From the NCBI GenBank assembly GCA_014885115.2, contig WKLE02003690.1, forward strand, positions 1 through 64,000: a stretch of DNA of 64,000 nucleotides, written 5' to 3'. The DNA comes from Asterionellopsis glacialis (taxonomy: Eukaryota; Bacillariophyta; Plagiogrammaphyceae; Rhaphoneidales; Asterionellopsidaceae). Shown in pieces: positions 25,076 through 35,805 of this stretch (positions within the stretch are counted from its first letter, which is position 1; every line of letters begins with the position of its first letter). Under the pieces are notes generated by a model. The model ran no database searches, was not told the origin of the DNA, and saw only the letters and a list, made by a program, of their open reading frames with translations. The position numbers and the translations under genes were made by a program.

Positions 25076-26452
25076 GTCGACTCGACGTTGATGTTTGTGC
25101 GACACACACGGGACTAGGGAACTTCTTGTACGAGTACTTGTAATCCCAGCATGGCACGTTTTGTTGCGTTGTGGTTTGACTTTCTCTATGACTTCAAGTT
25201 CTGTGTGGAATAACAAAAGAAGTATCCTGATCTTCGGGAAATTTATCTAATAGAAATAATAATGCCGAAAAATTCAGTTGGCGTCAACAATTAGTAGGAC
25301 CGAACTAGCGTACAGTTACACGAGCCAATGAACGGTCGAAGGACCTTCTGAATACCAGGTAATGCCGTTACTAGGACTCTATAATTAGACTTTGACCACT
25401 CAATGCGATTCAATTAACGAAAGCTCAATACATCTGGTGCTTCCTTGCTCATTGGTCGAAAATAGCAACGCGAACCAGACTAAGAAAGAGTCAGTGAAAC
25501 CGTAATGGGCACTTGTGCATAGGGATGAAGTAAACTTCTACGTGAGGGAGTTTACTTGTTATTGATATCCATGCGAAAACATTTTTTAGACTGTCTTTAT
25601 TACTCCGTACTAGTTTTGGGTTATCCTGCAAGGAATGAATTCAATGCAGTTGTTTTTCCATTCAATATTGCCCATTTGCACTGACGATTCTTCTTTGTAA
25701 GTTCCCATGTACTTCTACATACTTTCTACATTGTACCAGGTACACAAATTTTTGGCCGTTTCTGACTAGATCGATCATTGGACATATATATTTAAATGTG
25801 ATTCGGATATCAATATATATTGATGACGTCAAAGGTTAGGGAGAGATTTTCTGCTGGAACACATCTAGCTTCTATAGTTAGTACGTCTGAGGTACCGGTA
25901 TGAGACTACGTACGATTCTGTATATACTCCCTGTAGGAACTGCTACCTTGTAGAAGATCTGTACCTGTACCAGGGGCAATACCAAAAAAACAATGATAAA
26001 CGCGCACGACGTCAAGTAGTGCCCAATCTAGCACATGTTAGCGAAAACGACCGCTACAGGCAGTCACTGAGGAAAAACTCGATCTTCGGACATACAGACA
26101 AGAAACATCCCAATGCATGAACGGAAAAACCTTACTCCTAGTCTCTAGAGTACCTGGAACGGTTTCCGTTGCGTGCGAAAGATACTGTAAAAGACTGCCA
26201 ACTGCAACGGATACCTACGTATATCGGATCTCTCAAGATCTGAGATCTTTTCTCTTTTCTCCACATCTTGATCCCACCCAAAGAAGAAGGGCCGACAAAA
26301 CGAGCTTTCTTTCATAAACCCAGTTGCGTAAGCCCACAGGCCGAGCTTGTTATTGTTGACTTTAATACTGTGGTCGAAATTCTTTAGTTGAATTTATCGG
26401 TGTGACACAATTTTTTGTTCAATACTACTTCTTACGACAACAACAATATCCA
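25076..26452. other. Intergenic region rich in dispersed short palindromes
   Basis: This is a divergent spacer of 1.4 kb. It contains TACCAGGTA at 25353-25361 and 25734-25742, TACCGGTA at 25893-25900 and CTCTAGAG at 26143-26150. No gene is supported. Confidence 0.5.
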
Positions 26453-28558
26453 ATGATGGATTCCAACAATGATAATGATGGTTCTTACTCTGTAGCCATT
26501 TCTCCTGGAACAGTTCAAATGTTTGAACTTGTGACAGCACAGCATACGACGACAACTACAACAACATGTGGTGGTAGCTCTGAAAATGGTACCAGTACGG
26601 CTGCTAGTCTTATGGATATACAACATTTGTTAAAACTTATGGATATTTGTACATGTGCATCCGCTGAAAAGCATACCGGTGTGAATTGTGTGACAGTATC
26701 CATGGGTGATGTTGTCTTTGAACATGTACCACATTGTGGTGAAATGATTGAATTGACCGCTCGTCCAGTTTTAGTTGGTCGAACATCCTTGGATATCGCC
26801 TTGACGGTAATTGTGGAAGGTGTCGAAGGTGTACGAAAGATTGTATGTGAGGCAGTCTTTACCTACGTCACGACAAAAGGGCCAAATGGTGAAAAACGAT
26901 TCTGCCCCCCCTTGGACGATGGCAATAATGATAGTTGGGATTCTTCGGAACAATCTAAATGGGAGAAAACAATTGCATCCTACAGAAGAGCATTGGTCCA
27001 CGTGGAACGTAAACAGGTACAGAACAATACGGCTAGTGCTCCTGACAGTAGCAACGAGGGATCAGGATTTGATTTAGAAATGAGTGAGGTAGTCTTGCCT
27101 GCTCATCAAAATCATATGGGTCATACGTTTGGGGGTGTTGTAATGGCATGGATGGCCAAGGCTGCCTTGGTTATAGCAAGTCGTAAATCCAAACGATCAA
27201 CAGGTTCTCTCAGTATAAGATCAGTTCTGCGTGTTGACTTTCAATGTGGATCAGACGTTTCAGATCATTTGATATTCCGACCACGTATTACAGCTATATT
27301 TGATAATGGACGATCGGCAGAGGTGGAAGTACGTGTTTCCAAACGCAGTATATCTACAGGTGTTGAAACGCATATGAATGTTGGTTACTTTTACGTCTCG
27401 GGAAGTGTCCAATCTGGTGGTGAAAAAACATCCATAAAAGATAAACCCTTTTGTGCTGATATGAATTTCAGGATTCGAAGATTATCTTCGGCAAATACCG
27501 ATACACAACAGAAAATGCAAGAAGAGGCATCATGGAGACGTCGCTTACTATTGGCACGTCGGCGTTTACTAGGTGGAATTGGAGATGCAGTTGAATGGCA
27601 CCCATCACTCCATGAACAAGCTCCACTACTCACAATTATGTCGGTGCTTCGTCTAGTACATCATAATGACCCAGCTGTTACTTGGATACCTTTGATATTA
27701 CCTGCAGTTGCACCATTGACATCACCATTGACTAGTGATACAGCCTCAACAGAAGTATCTTCTTCTTCATCATCATCCTCAACACCACCCTTGATTGAGT
27801 GGACATCTGGCCAATCATGGGGACGGAAAGATACATTTGTTCTTCGTGCTACAGGTATTTTAGTACTCGAAGGTAACAAAGAAACCGATTCATCTGCAAC
27901 GGATACCAAGGCCATTTCTTCTTCTTCTTCTCCAGTTCAAAGAGTATTTAACACTCTTAAAAATGAACGATGTAATTGGGATGAGGCATGCATTAGTATT
28001 AATATTCTTGAAACTCAGAAAGGCACTAATGGCGGTGATACTGAACCAACATCGCAAGTCAAATGGGATGTGGTAGAGCATATTGCCAAAACACCCATTC
28101 AAGCTGTTGTTAGTGCAGTCATGAAAGGCAACCAAAATCCCGAAACAATTGTACCCTTTTCCTATTTGCGTACTTGGAAGATAGATGATGATAACAGTGG
28201 TGGCAATAGAGGAGGAAAGGGAGACGAATCTTCTACTTTAAAGCAAACAACCACACATCCGAAAACTGCAATTTTAGCATCACAAAGCGTTGTGCATTCC
28301 AAAGCAAGTCCCAAAAGTTGTTTGAATCAGGTATTGCCATCTGGATGGTTTTTAAAAGAATTATCGTCGACAACACTAGTACCAGATGGTACTGCCAAGA
28401 CCAACAATAGCTATGGGGTTGTTGAGGTCACCTATATTGTAGAGCATGACTTGAATCGTTTACGTCATATTGCTGTAGGTATGCCTGATGAAATCATCGT
28501 CGAAACAATGGCATCCATGATACAGGGGTGGTTCAATCGTCTTGCGACTTATGTATAG
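26453..28558 (+). CDS. Acyl-CoA thioesterase, two HotDog domains plus START-like domain (ACOT11/12 type)
   Basis: The 701-residue product begins at tandem ATGs 26453/26456; the frame extends upstream without an ATG. HotDog 1 (about 20-145) shows HLLKLMDICTCASAEKHTGV and VSMGDVVFEHVPHCGE, the same order as animal ACOT12. HotDog 2 (about 205-320) shows LPAHQNHMGHTFGGVVMAWM, with the GGVVMAWM helix typical of the family. The C-terminal third has WDVVEHIA, PFSYLRTWKI, a SGWFLKEL strand, VEVTYIVEHDLN and a long last helix, consistent with a START lipid-binding domain. Predicted activity is hydrolysis of acyl-CoA or acetyl-CoA to free acid and CoA, in cytosol or peroxisome, controlled by lipid binding. 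Acidic and Ser-rich insertions separate the domains. The tandem-HotDog plus START architecture is known in animals. Confidence 0.8.
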   Translation: MMDSNNDNDGSYSVAISPGTVQMFELVTAQHTTTTTTTCGGSSENGTSTAASLMDIQHLLKLMDICTCASAEKHTGVNCVTVSMGDVVFEHVPHCGEMIELTARPVLVGRTSLDIALTVIVEGVEGVRKIVCEAVFTYVTTKGPNGEKRFCPPLDDGNNDSWDSSEQSKWEKTIASYRRALVHVERKQVQNNTASAPDSSNEGSGFDLEMSEVVLPAHQNHMGHTFGGVVMAWMAKAALVIASRKSKRSTGSLSIRSVLRVDFQCGSDVSDHLIFRPRITAIFDNGRSAEVEVRVSKRSISTGVETHMNVGYFYVSGSVQSGGEKTSIKDKPFCADMNFRIRRLSSANTDTQQKMQEEASWRRRLLLARRRLLGGIGDAVEWHPSLHEQAPLLTIMSVLRLVHHNDPAVTWIPLILPAVAPLTSPLTSDTASTEVSSSSSSSSTPPLIEWTSGQSWGRKDTFVLRATGILVLEGNKETDSSATDTKAISSSSSPVQRVFNTLKNERCNWDEACISINILETQKGTNGGDTEPTSQVKWDVVEHIAKTPIQAVVSAVMKGNQNPETIVPFSYLRTWKIDDDNSGGNRGGKGDESSTLKQTTTHPKTAILASQSVVHSKASPKSCLNQVLPSGWFLKELSSTTLVPDGTAKTNNSYGVVEVTYIVEHDLNRLRHIAVGMPDEIIVETMASMIQGWFNRLATYV

Positions 28559-28814
28559 TAATCAATGTATATCTAACGTCTATTATTTTACAACCAAGTT
28601 AAACCCACAATATTGATATGGGACATTTCAAAGATACCACTTGCACAGTCAGCCAACACGAAGTAGTTTACAACCCGTGGACAGTTCTTCTGAAAGTACA
28701 TACTAACAAGACTTTTTTCGAGAGAGTCCGCATATTATGTATAATCGACTATATGTTCTAATTTATTTGTAGGCTATTATATCATCACCACCACTTTTAC
28801 TTCTAGCCAATTAT
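28559..28814. other. Convergent 3' flank
   Basis: This short A/T-rich spacer lies between the thioesterase stop and the stop of the HD-like gene on the other strand. No feature is recognised. Confidence 0.4.
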
Positions 28815-29687
28815 TTATGTGAATAGCATTTTCAGTATATCTAGCGGCGCTTGTATTAGGTTCTTTTGACAATTACGAAGTATTCTTTTTGTCAACATTT
28901 GGTGAAACCCTTGAGGAGCAAGCGTTTTATATGCAGCTTCAAATAATGGTACTGGTAAACCAAATCGTATAATCCCATAGGTACAATCTGCCCAGTTGGC
29001 TTTCCGTACAGCATTTATCAATGCATTCAAAATTTCAGTTTCTTTGCCATTGTTGTTCAGAGAAGCGGAATTACCAAACTCGGTAAGCCTGAATTGTTCA
29101 TCGATTATGGCACGTGCCATTTTGATTTCTCGATCACCCAAAATACCAACTTTTCGTGTATAATGTTCCATTGTTACTATACTTGCATTTCGATAATCAA
29201 ATCCTGTCGGTGCAAGGATGTTTATTGGTTGCTGCGGCTCCTTTTCTTTTTGTTTTTCGTTCTCGTCTTCTTTGCTGTTATCACTACTGGTCTCATTGAC
29301 GTCATTACTCCCGTCATCGTCATAATCCATGTCCATCCATAATCCAACTTTATGATACGCCACAGCCATTCCTAATGTATTCATAATGACAGCACCACTT
29401 TGTGGTCCACTTCCTCCTTGATGCATTAATTCATTGGGAAGGAAATGTCTAGCGAACGTCATGATTCGTAAACAATGATTACGATATGCCTTGATTTCAT
29501 CTTCTGATTGTATATAATTTCGATTATGAATATGTGGTAATTCACCATCCAACATGAAATGTTTAGAAATGACGAAATATCGATCAAGTGAAACACCCGT
29601 ATCAAATCCAAATAAGATAGGATTCATAATCAAAAATCCAAACCCCATGGCAATCAAGACTACTGTAATTGACGCACAGAACCACAT
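28815..29687 (-). CDS. HD-domain-like protein with altered metal-binding motif
   Basis: The 290-residue protein starts at ATG 29687. It has one N-terminal hydrophobic segment (SITVVLIAMGFGFLIM), so it is probably membrane-anchored. The rest follows a family of HD-fold hydrolases whose usual order is YRNH, FHDxGIW, a DEHH-like motif, and ADWxD...RFGLP. Here I read AYRNHCLRI, AYHKVGLWMD (Lys where Asp is expected), IIDEQFRLTEF (no His) and ANWADCTYGIIRFGLP. The fold signature is kept but two metal-binding positions are lost, so a catalytically dead or re-purposed protein is likely. A Asp/Glu/Lys-rich insertion at about 120-155 interrupts the domain. The ascription to the HD superfamily rests on motif order read by eye. 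Confidence 0.55.
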   Translation of the reverse strand: MWFCASITVVLIAMGFGFLIMNPILFGFDTGVSLDRYFVISKHFMLDGELPHIHNRNYIQSEDEIKAYRNHCLRIMTFARHFLPNELMHQGGSGPQSGAVIMNTLGMAVAYHKVGLWMDMDYDDDGSNDVNETSSDNSKEDENEKQKEKEPQQPINILAPTGFDYRNASIVTMEHYTRKVGILGDREIKMARAIIDEQFRLTEFGNSASLNNNGKETEILNALINAVRKANWADCTYGIIRFGLPVPLFEAAYKTLAPQGFHQMLTKRILRNCQKNLIQAPLDILKMLFT

Positions 29688-30462
29688 GTTTTCTTTTAAT
29701 AATTTTATAGTCTTGTTTCTGTATTGCAGAGCGCGTGTGTAATAAAGATCACGACGCCGTGTGATGTGCTTTATGAATAAGCGAATATTGAAAGATTTTT
29801 ATTTTAAAATCCCTTTCAAGAGTATAGTAAATGTGGTTCGTCTGATTGACTCTCTCTCTAGAGGACTAGTTCTAGGATGTAGAAGGAGGTCCTACAACAG
29901 ATGGGACGAGGACCCGGACCAAGACTCTGGAGGGTGTGAGATGTGCGAATGCAAATGCGATGTTATGATGGGTATCTTTTCAATGACTCCAAAGAGCCAA
30001 GCGAGTCAGGAATGACCGCCGTGCTCGATCTGCCTCTGAGTTGATGACTCCGCCTGAAATCCCAAGCATATCAGCTCGTACAGACAGACAGAACGTAGAT
30101 GCCAACAAAATACAGTGGGACGGGCAGAATGCCTGACGAGCCTGCCTCTAAGATAGAGCACCTGTACTCGTACTACCGGTAGGTACAGATGGTGCGTGTT
30201 CCGGGAGGGCGGGCGGCACTAATCTGTAACTGGTAAATAGATAGTACCAGAGTAATATTATGTTGGTCTCATAGCCCAGGCAGGTTCGTGTATCGTGATT
30301 CAGTCGTGGACTTTAGGAAACAGGACCAAAACTGTTGTCGTTGAAGGCGTGCTGCGGATAGTGGTTTACTTTTGTTTTCTCACAATATCTATAAATCTAA
30401 AGTTAGAACCCACCCGCCACTACTATAATATCGATATCGCAGTAATAATCATTTCGTACATC
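29688..30462. other. Divergent intergenic region
   Basis: This contains CTCTAGAG at 29856-29863 and TACCGGTA at 30174-30181, both in GTCCTAC/GTAGGAC-like context. An 84-codon frame at 29761-30015 has no recognisable domain and is not called. Confidence 0.45.
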
Positions 30463-30870
30463 ATGACCGAATTCACAATCTCACTTGCTTCTCCCAAGGA
30501 CAACCATGATGACAAATCGACCTCGTCATCCCCCCCATTGGATGCATCAGCAGTTTTGAAACTTCGACGTGAAATGCGGGTTGTTTTTGGATGGAAAGAA
30601 GATTATGGAAAGTTAACATCAGCTACTGATGGAAGTCAAAAACGTCTCGATGCAGAAAAACAAGCAGATAATTTTGTTCGGAACTGTTGTATTGCCTTTG
30701 GTGGTGATACTAAAGCAATGGATAACATGTTGACCGAGTTTGATCGAGTCAAGAAAGACTGTGGATGGAAAGAAAAATATGGAAAGCTCACAACCACAAA
30801 GGCAGCATTGAAGAAACGTGAAGAGGCTGAAATCAAGGCAGAGGCTCTTCTTCAAAAAATGTCCTTTTAG
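30463..30870 (+). CDS. Small two-repeat protein of unknown function
   Basis: I choose ATG 30463 (135 residues); the frame is open upstream but without an ATG. The protein contains two similar segments. The first is VFGWKEDYGKLTSA...QKRLDAEKQADNF and the second is DCGWKEKYGKLTTT...LKKREEAEIKAEAL. Each is a short GWKExYGKLT block followed by a charged helix, suggesting an internal duplication. There is no signal peptide or membrane segment, so it is probably cytosolic or nuclear. No family was recognised. The first 40 residues are Ser/Asp-rich and probably disordered. Confidence 0.6.
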   Translation: MTEFTISLASPKDNHDDKSTSSSPPLDASAVLKLRREMRVVFGWKEDYGKLTSATDGSQKRLDAEKQADNFVRNCCIAFGGDTKAMDNMLTEFDRVKKDCGWKEKYGKLTTTKAALKKREEAEIKAEALLQKMSF

Positions 30871-31787
30871 AGAAGGGACCAAAATGACGCAAAGAAGATT
30901 TGAAGGCCAAGATTTTTATATTTTCAGAGAAATAGACCTACTGTTGACAGTAGGAATCATAAAGCTTTAGGTGTCACCATTGAATTCATTTATTTAAAAT
31001 AGTCAAGAATACATTTTCATTCTGAATAGTTTTTTCAAAGTTTCTATACCATGTTGATTACTGTATTATAAATGCCAGGAATTAGACATGAACTATTGAA
31101 CCAACTCTGACAGTCGTTCCGAAGGAATGTGGTCATATACAATACTGCAGGGTACAGCTTACGAAAGAACTTTCGCTCACAACATAGAATACCAAGAAGG
31201 TACTTTTCGTACAATTTCAATATAAATCGATAGCAGTATAAATGCTGTGTTTTATTATTCAGTCGTGCCCCGATTTTCATTCCTACCTGTCCAGTTTTGG
31301 AAGTCTTGGATCAACGTGGAGATTCCTTCTTGGCCAGTTTTCGTGAGTCTTGGATGTCACATACGGACGGTTGAGACATGCTTCGCCACCGTCCATGGAA
31401 CTGGTACCATTTCTCGTAGGTCCTACATGAACCTGGGTAGGAATTACGAATACATCCTTCTGCACCTGGGTACAGGTATGATCCCGGATGCCCCCCCCAG
31501 TCACACTACCTATTATCTGTTTCTCATTCGACTAGGACTAGTTCGAAAGTTTTTTACTCATCATCTGTACAAAGGCTGTAATCCATTACACACGGCCTTC
31601 ATCCCTGATTACTGAAATGCGACCCAATCCCGACCAATTCCGTATATCCCACAGGATGTAGGAGTCGTGAATTCAATTTGCTAGCTACCTGGTACGAGTT
31701 TTAATGATGCCACCAAAACCGCGAATCAAATCTTCACAACCCATCTTGTCAAAACAATCATAAAATTTAAAAGAAAACATAAAAAAT
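30871..31787. other. Intergenic region, no gene recognised
   Basis: This carries TACCTGGTA at 31686-31694. A 122-codon frame at 31247-31615 begins without ATG and has no domain, so it is not called. The last 100 bp are the probable promoter and A-rich leader of the metallophosphoesterase. Confidence 0.45.
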
Positions 31788-33685
31788 ATGAAAATGAAGT
31801 TCATCCAGATCTTTGCTCTTCTTTCAGCGTCCAACTCTCTCTTGACAAGTGCTGATCGCATCGGTGGTCCAAAGAGTGACTTCGATCGAGGAGTCGAGTC
31901 ACATAAGGGAAGAGGTACCGCCTGCCCGAGGGAGCATTCCTGTCCGAAGGACACCAGCTGCATTGTGAAGAAAGACGGCAAAATCAACTGCATTTGCCCT
32001 GCTAGCGGCCGTGAAGCCATTTCAGGAGTCACGTGTGATGCTCTTGAGTTTTTTGATTCTTCTGCTGTCACTCCAGACTCTGAGGATGAAGCTTGTGATC
32101 CAGAGTTAGCCGGTTGTGGCGAAGATGCTGATTGTGGCGTTCATAATGGTGAGAGTGTGTGCACATGTCCTGGAGTTGGAGCGGTTCCAAAGGGTAAAAA
32201 GTGTGATCTTTCTGGTGCAGACCTATCAGTCAGCGTCATCAAAAGCAATGTTACTAAAACTGGCGGGGGGGATCGTGAACTTTCTAAAAGTGGGTGCACT
32301 GATGTGTCAGGTTGGGTTGATAGTTTTGGTGATGACTGTGAATGGTATGTAAGCTACGATTCCCCTGGATGCCCAGAGTATGGCAACATGTTCATCGGAG
32401 AGCACGGTGCGCCGAAGGATGGGTGCTGCTACTGTGGTGGAGGTGTTCGAGATCCTGTGAGTCTAATATCATCTTAAATAACTTCAAAATTGATCGGTAT
32501 ATTCAACTCTGCTCACTAATTTATTACTTGCCCCTTCCTTTCTAGACTGCGGAACCATTTACAATCATCTTCATGTCGGACATGGAAAACCAGTATCGCA
32601 ATCACCATAACGAATGGTGTTACAACATTGCAAACTACGTGAAGAACTTTGGGGGTACCAACACTTATTTTGATAACTACCCCCACATTAAGGTAGACCC
32701 AAAGCTTGTAATTCATGGCGGTGACTTGTCGGATACAACATACCATTGGGATTTTACAGCTGACGATTTGTTTGATCGGACATATCAGCAATTCTATGAT
32801 GCAAATATTCCTATGATCTCAGTCTTGGGAAATCACGATGAAATTCGTGGAATTCCTCACAATCAGGCTGATTCTTTTGTAAGAAAGTCTTTCAACAAAG
32901 CAGAATCTCTTTCCTCCGATTTTTCATTTGATGAAATCACTGGGGACTCAATCTCCAAAAATTCGTATTATGTTGCGAAATTCAAAGGTCTCCAACTTGC
33001 CACGGTCAATGATGCACTGGAAAGTACCGGTAGTCAATGGACTGCGTTCAAAAACAAGCTAGACACAAGCAAACCAGCACTATTTTTTAGTCACAGACCT
33101 TTGAGACACCAAATATTTGAGGAAGCGAAGTTGGGGTCTCATTTGTCTGATTACATTAGCAAGTTCCCAAATCCAAACCATTATGCAGGGCATGCCCATC
33201 AATATTATAAAGAAAGTGTTGTTGGCGTTACAAGCCATGTTGCTCCATATCTTCATAAGAAGGAAACAAGTGAATCTGGAGTGTACCACCCTTCTGGATT
33301 CTTAGCTCTTTTGGTTTCACCAACGCAAGGAGTGTTGGAAACGAAGCTAATTCATTATGACTACCAGTCAGTAACAGGATGCTGGGGTGATGGCTCTATC
33401 TGTGGAGTGGGAACCACTTGCAATCGTTGCTGCCACAATAACCGAAATGCATTGGGGACTAAGTGCGGAGGAGCTAAGTGGCCTGACGGCACTCTTTGTG
33501 GTGTGGGGACAACATGCAACTATTGCCAGAACTCGTGGGAGCATTGGGACTCAAAAGGATTCACAGCTTGTGGTCAGGAGCCTTGTTGGTCCGCAGGTTC
33601 ACACTGTGGTGCAGGGACGACTTGTAACAACTGCTGCAATGGATATTCTTGGTGGTGGTCTTTATTTTTTACTGCCTGTGATTAA
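31788..33685 (+). CDS. Secreted calcineurin-like metallophosphoesterase with cysteine-rich flanks
   Basis: There are two exons, 31788-32456 and 32546-33685 (89-bp GTGAGT...CTAG intron, 1809 nt, 602 residues). A signal peptide (MKMKFIQIFALLSASNSLL) is followed by two EGF-like cysteine clusters (CPREHSCPKDTSC and CGEDADCGVHNGE) and a further Cys-rich segment ending CCYCGGG. Exon 2 encodes the phosphoesterase: IIFMSDMEN (first metal site, Asp), HGGDLSD (GD motif), GNHDE, and HYAGHAHQY (GHxH-type site). The C-terminus has three CGxGTTCNxC repeats, a cysteine module common in diatom extracellular proteins. It is likely an extracellular phosphatase or phosphodiesterase, possibly for phosphorus acquisition; substrate unknown. 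Confidence 0.85.
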
Positions 33686-34085
33686 CGGGAGACTCACATT
33701 GCACTTCGTGGTGGTTTCAGTGTAGATCTTTCTGACAGTGGTTATGAATTTGCTACTAAATCGACCGTTACTGTAAGTGGTTGGCCACCACAAATGCGGT
33801 TGAGCGTCGACGGAAGTGAAACAATCGTAAGGAAACCTACGTCGGGCGCTGATCTCACTCACGATATCCCTCCTGGGACTAGACATAGCACCGTGAATTC
33901 CAGTGGAAGGTGCGGTACATGTTCGTCAGAACTTCGTACAGAAACAAGCTTAATCGCCAGGTAATATTACATTCGAGGGAGCGGTAAATGTTACCTGGGG
34001 GTTGAATCTTTATCCTTCTAGTCTATCTACAACAATTTTAAAATGAAATACTTAAAAAAAAAATTCTTCTGGATCGGGCAAGGGT
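33686..34085. other. Intergenic region upstream of tandem duplication
   Basis: This is the 3' flank of the metallophosphoesterase. No gene is supported. The sequence from about 34085 rightwards is homologous to that from about 34930 onwards (the tandem duplication). Confidence 0.4.
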
Positions 34086-34213
34086 TTTGAGTCGTTGTTG
34101 TGACATAAAAGGAGTTTCTCAGAGTGATTGCCAGTATGTGATGATAAATACAATACTAAACCATTCTCACAAATTTCTACCCTCCGAAAGAAAACTTTTC
34201 CAGTCATGGAATA

Positions 34214-34849
34214 ATGGACACATGTCTTGTTCCTGCACTTTGGTATTGTGTAACTCAAACCTGGCAAAGCGCCGGCGGGCATGCAGACAAAAACACGCAA
34301 AATATCCCTCCGAGAGACCATAGATGCATATTTTTCTTCTCGCATTATTTCTCACTTTCACTTTTCGTTTTTAGTCTCGTTGAAATACGCCCGATGAACA
34401 TGACATCGAGATCATCTTTCCCAGACGCCATATACTTCCAAGCAGATGATGATTCGTATTTTTCGGATGTGCCTGACCTAGTGGATGAATTGTTTGAATT
34501 ACCAAAGGTACGATTGAGTATGCCACGTGTTGCATGGAGAAGTGGCTCTTTCCCTTTCTCCCTACATGCTGCGAGGGCAGCACAGGGTTTCGTATCCGTT
34601 TGTTACCTACCACAATTTTAAAAAAATTCGTTTATTGTTTTATTGTTTTCAAACTAGGTTCACAGGATTTGTACTAGAAATCAATTCAAACCGACTTTCC
34701 GTTGCAAGACTAAAAGCATGGGGGCAAGTGAATATAAAAAGGTCAACGTTCAAAAAGATAAAGGTACCAAGCAGGTAACGAAATCAAACCAACACTTTAA
34801 CAAATCCAAACCTGCCGTTACTGGCATAACGTACTACGAAAAGAAGTAG
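34214..34849 (+). CDS. Small spliced protein, tandem paralogue copy 1, unknown function
   Basis: My model has exons 34214-34507 and 34658-34849, with a 150-bp intron from GTACGATTG to CAAACTAG (phase 0, 161 residues). I do not recognise a family. The evidence for it being real is copy 2 at 35144-35709: both share the same splice positions, exon 2 of exactly 64 codons including stop, and aligned protein frames (NMTSRSSFPDAIYFQADDDS versus NMTPIPSLPEVVYSQADDDS). Exon 2 encodes a very basic tail (FKPTFRCKTKS...KGTKQVTKSN). A hydrophobic stretch (IFFFSHYFSLSLFVF) precedes PMNMT and may be a signal or anchor. The start is uncertain, because a 2-bp difference upstream puts the two copies in different frames before RDHRC; ATG 34394 is the shortest alternative. 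Confidence 0.55.
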
Positions 34850-35143
34850 GACATTCAATCTATACAATAATTGCGGTAGAAGAGTTTTTGTTGGCTTGCA
34901 TCACTTTAAATTTTTTTCGATTTTTAGTCGTCGCTGTGGCAAATCTTATAGGAGTATCTCAGAATGATCATATTAAAACAAATAATGCTGCGATTAGAAT
35001 AACAATACATACATCAGTGGCATTACTCCCGTCCATTTCTGCCCCCTTCAGAGAAATTTTGTTTTCTATTGAAAACTGATGGACATATCCACTATGATTC
35101 CCAAATCTTTTTGCAACTCAAACCTGGAAATGAGCCGGCAAGC

Positions 35144-35709
35144 ATGCAGACAAAAATACGCAAAATATCCCTCCGAGACCACAGATGCGTATGCTTGTGT
35201 ATTCTCTGTTGTCTTTTTTCAGTATCCCTCACATTCATACATTTGTTGTTGTTAAAGATGCGTCCTATGAACATGACACCGATTCCATCTCTTCCAGAAG
35301 TAGTGTATTCTCAAGCAGATGACGATTCATATTTTTCTAATGTGTCTGACCTAGATGGATTGTTTGAAGCACTAGAGGTGCGATTGAGTATGCCATGTTG
35401 TATGTGGAGAAGTGGCTCCTTCTTTTTTCTTTCTACACGTCGTGAAACCAGAACAACGTTCCATCCATTGGGTAGCTATCACGATTTTAACAAATTCATT
35501 TCTTGTTTCCAAATAAGGTATACAGGATTTCTATCGGAAATCATTTTAAACCAACTTTCCATTGCAAGATCAAGATTTGCAAAACAAGTGGATCTAAAAA
35601 AGTTAAGGTTAAAACAAATAAAGATCTCAAGCAGGTATCGAAATCAAACAAAAGCCCAAACCGACCAAAACCTTTACTTAGTAGCTTTGCGTCCTATTGC
35701 AAGAAGTAG
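35144..35709 (+). CDS. Small spliced protein, tandem paralogue copy 2, unknown function
   Basis: Exons are 35144-35377 and 35518-35709, with a 140-bp intron from GTGCGATTG to AAATAAG (phase 0, 141 residues). The N-terminus (MQTKIRKISLRDHRC then CLCILCCLFSVSLTFIHLLLL) is a good signal peptide or signal anchor. A short acidic region with QADDDSYFSNVSDLDGLFE follows. Exon 2 encodes a Lys-rich tail (HFKPTFHCKIKICKTSGSKK, then KTNKDLKQVSKSN). Compared with copy 1 the exon-2 frame is conserved with mostly conservative changes, so both copies have probably been under selection. The unspliced frame also stays open through the intron to 35761, but that reading is not conserved in copy 1, which argues for splicing. 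Confidence 0.55.
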
Positions 35710-35805
35710 GACATTGGGTTTTTACAAACTTTGTAGTCAGATCTCATGTTGTGAATATTAATGATGGAATTCTGAATTAGAAAATCCATCATGACAACTG
35801 CCTTG

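Larger units (their letters stand above)
34085..35720 (+). repeat. Diverged tandem duplication, unit about 800 bp
   Basis: Two direct copies, about 34085-34860 and about 34930-35720, align along their whole length. Shared blocks include GGCATGCAGACAAAAA-like sequence, AATATCCCTCCGAGA, AAGCAGATGA, GATTGAGTATGCCA at the intron start, and AAGAAGTAGGACATT at the end. Differences are mostly substitutions plus small indels, and the exons keep their reading frame while the middle of the intron does not. Confidence 0.75.

Noticed and set aside
30005..30065. Possible C/D-box snoRNA (TTGATGA ... CTGA)
   Set aside because: Boxes are only a few bases apart with no terminal stem or room for a guide sequence.
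31247..31615. 122-codon frame between genes
   Set aside because: Begins without ATG, low similarity to any family I know, and overlaps an open frame on the other strand.
34371..34613. Open frame on the minus strand across the tandem copy 1
   Set aside because: Not conserved in copy 2, while the plus-strand spliced frame is.
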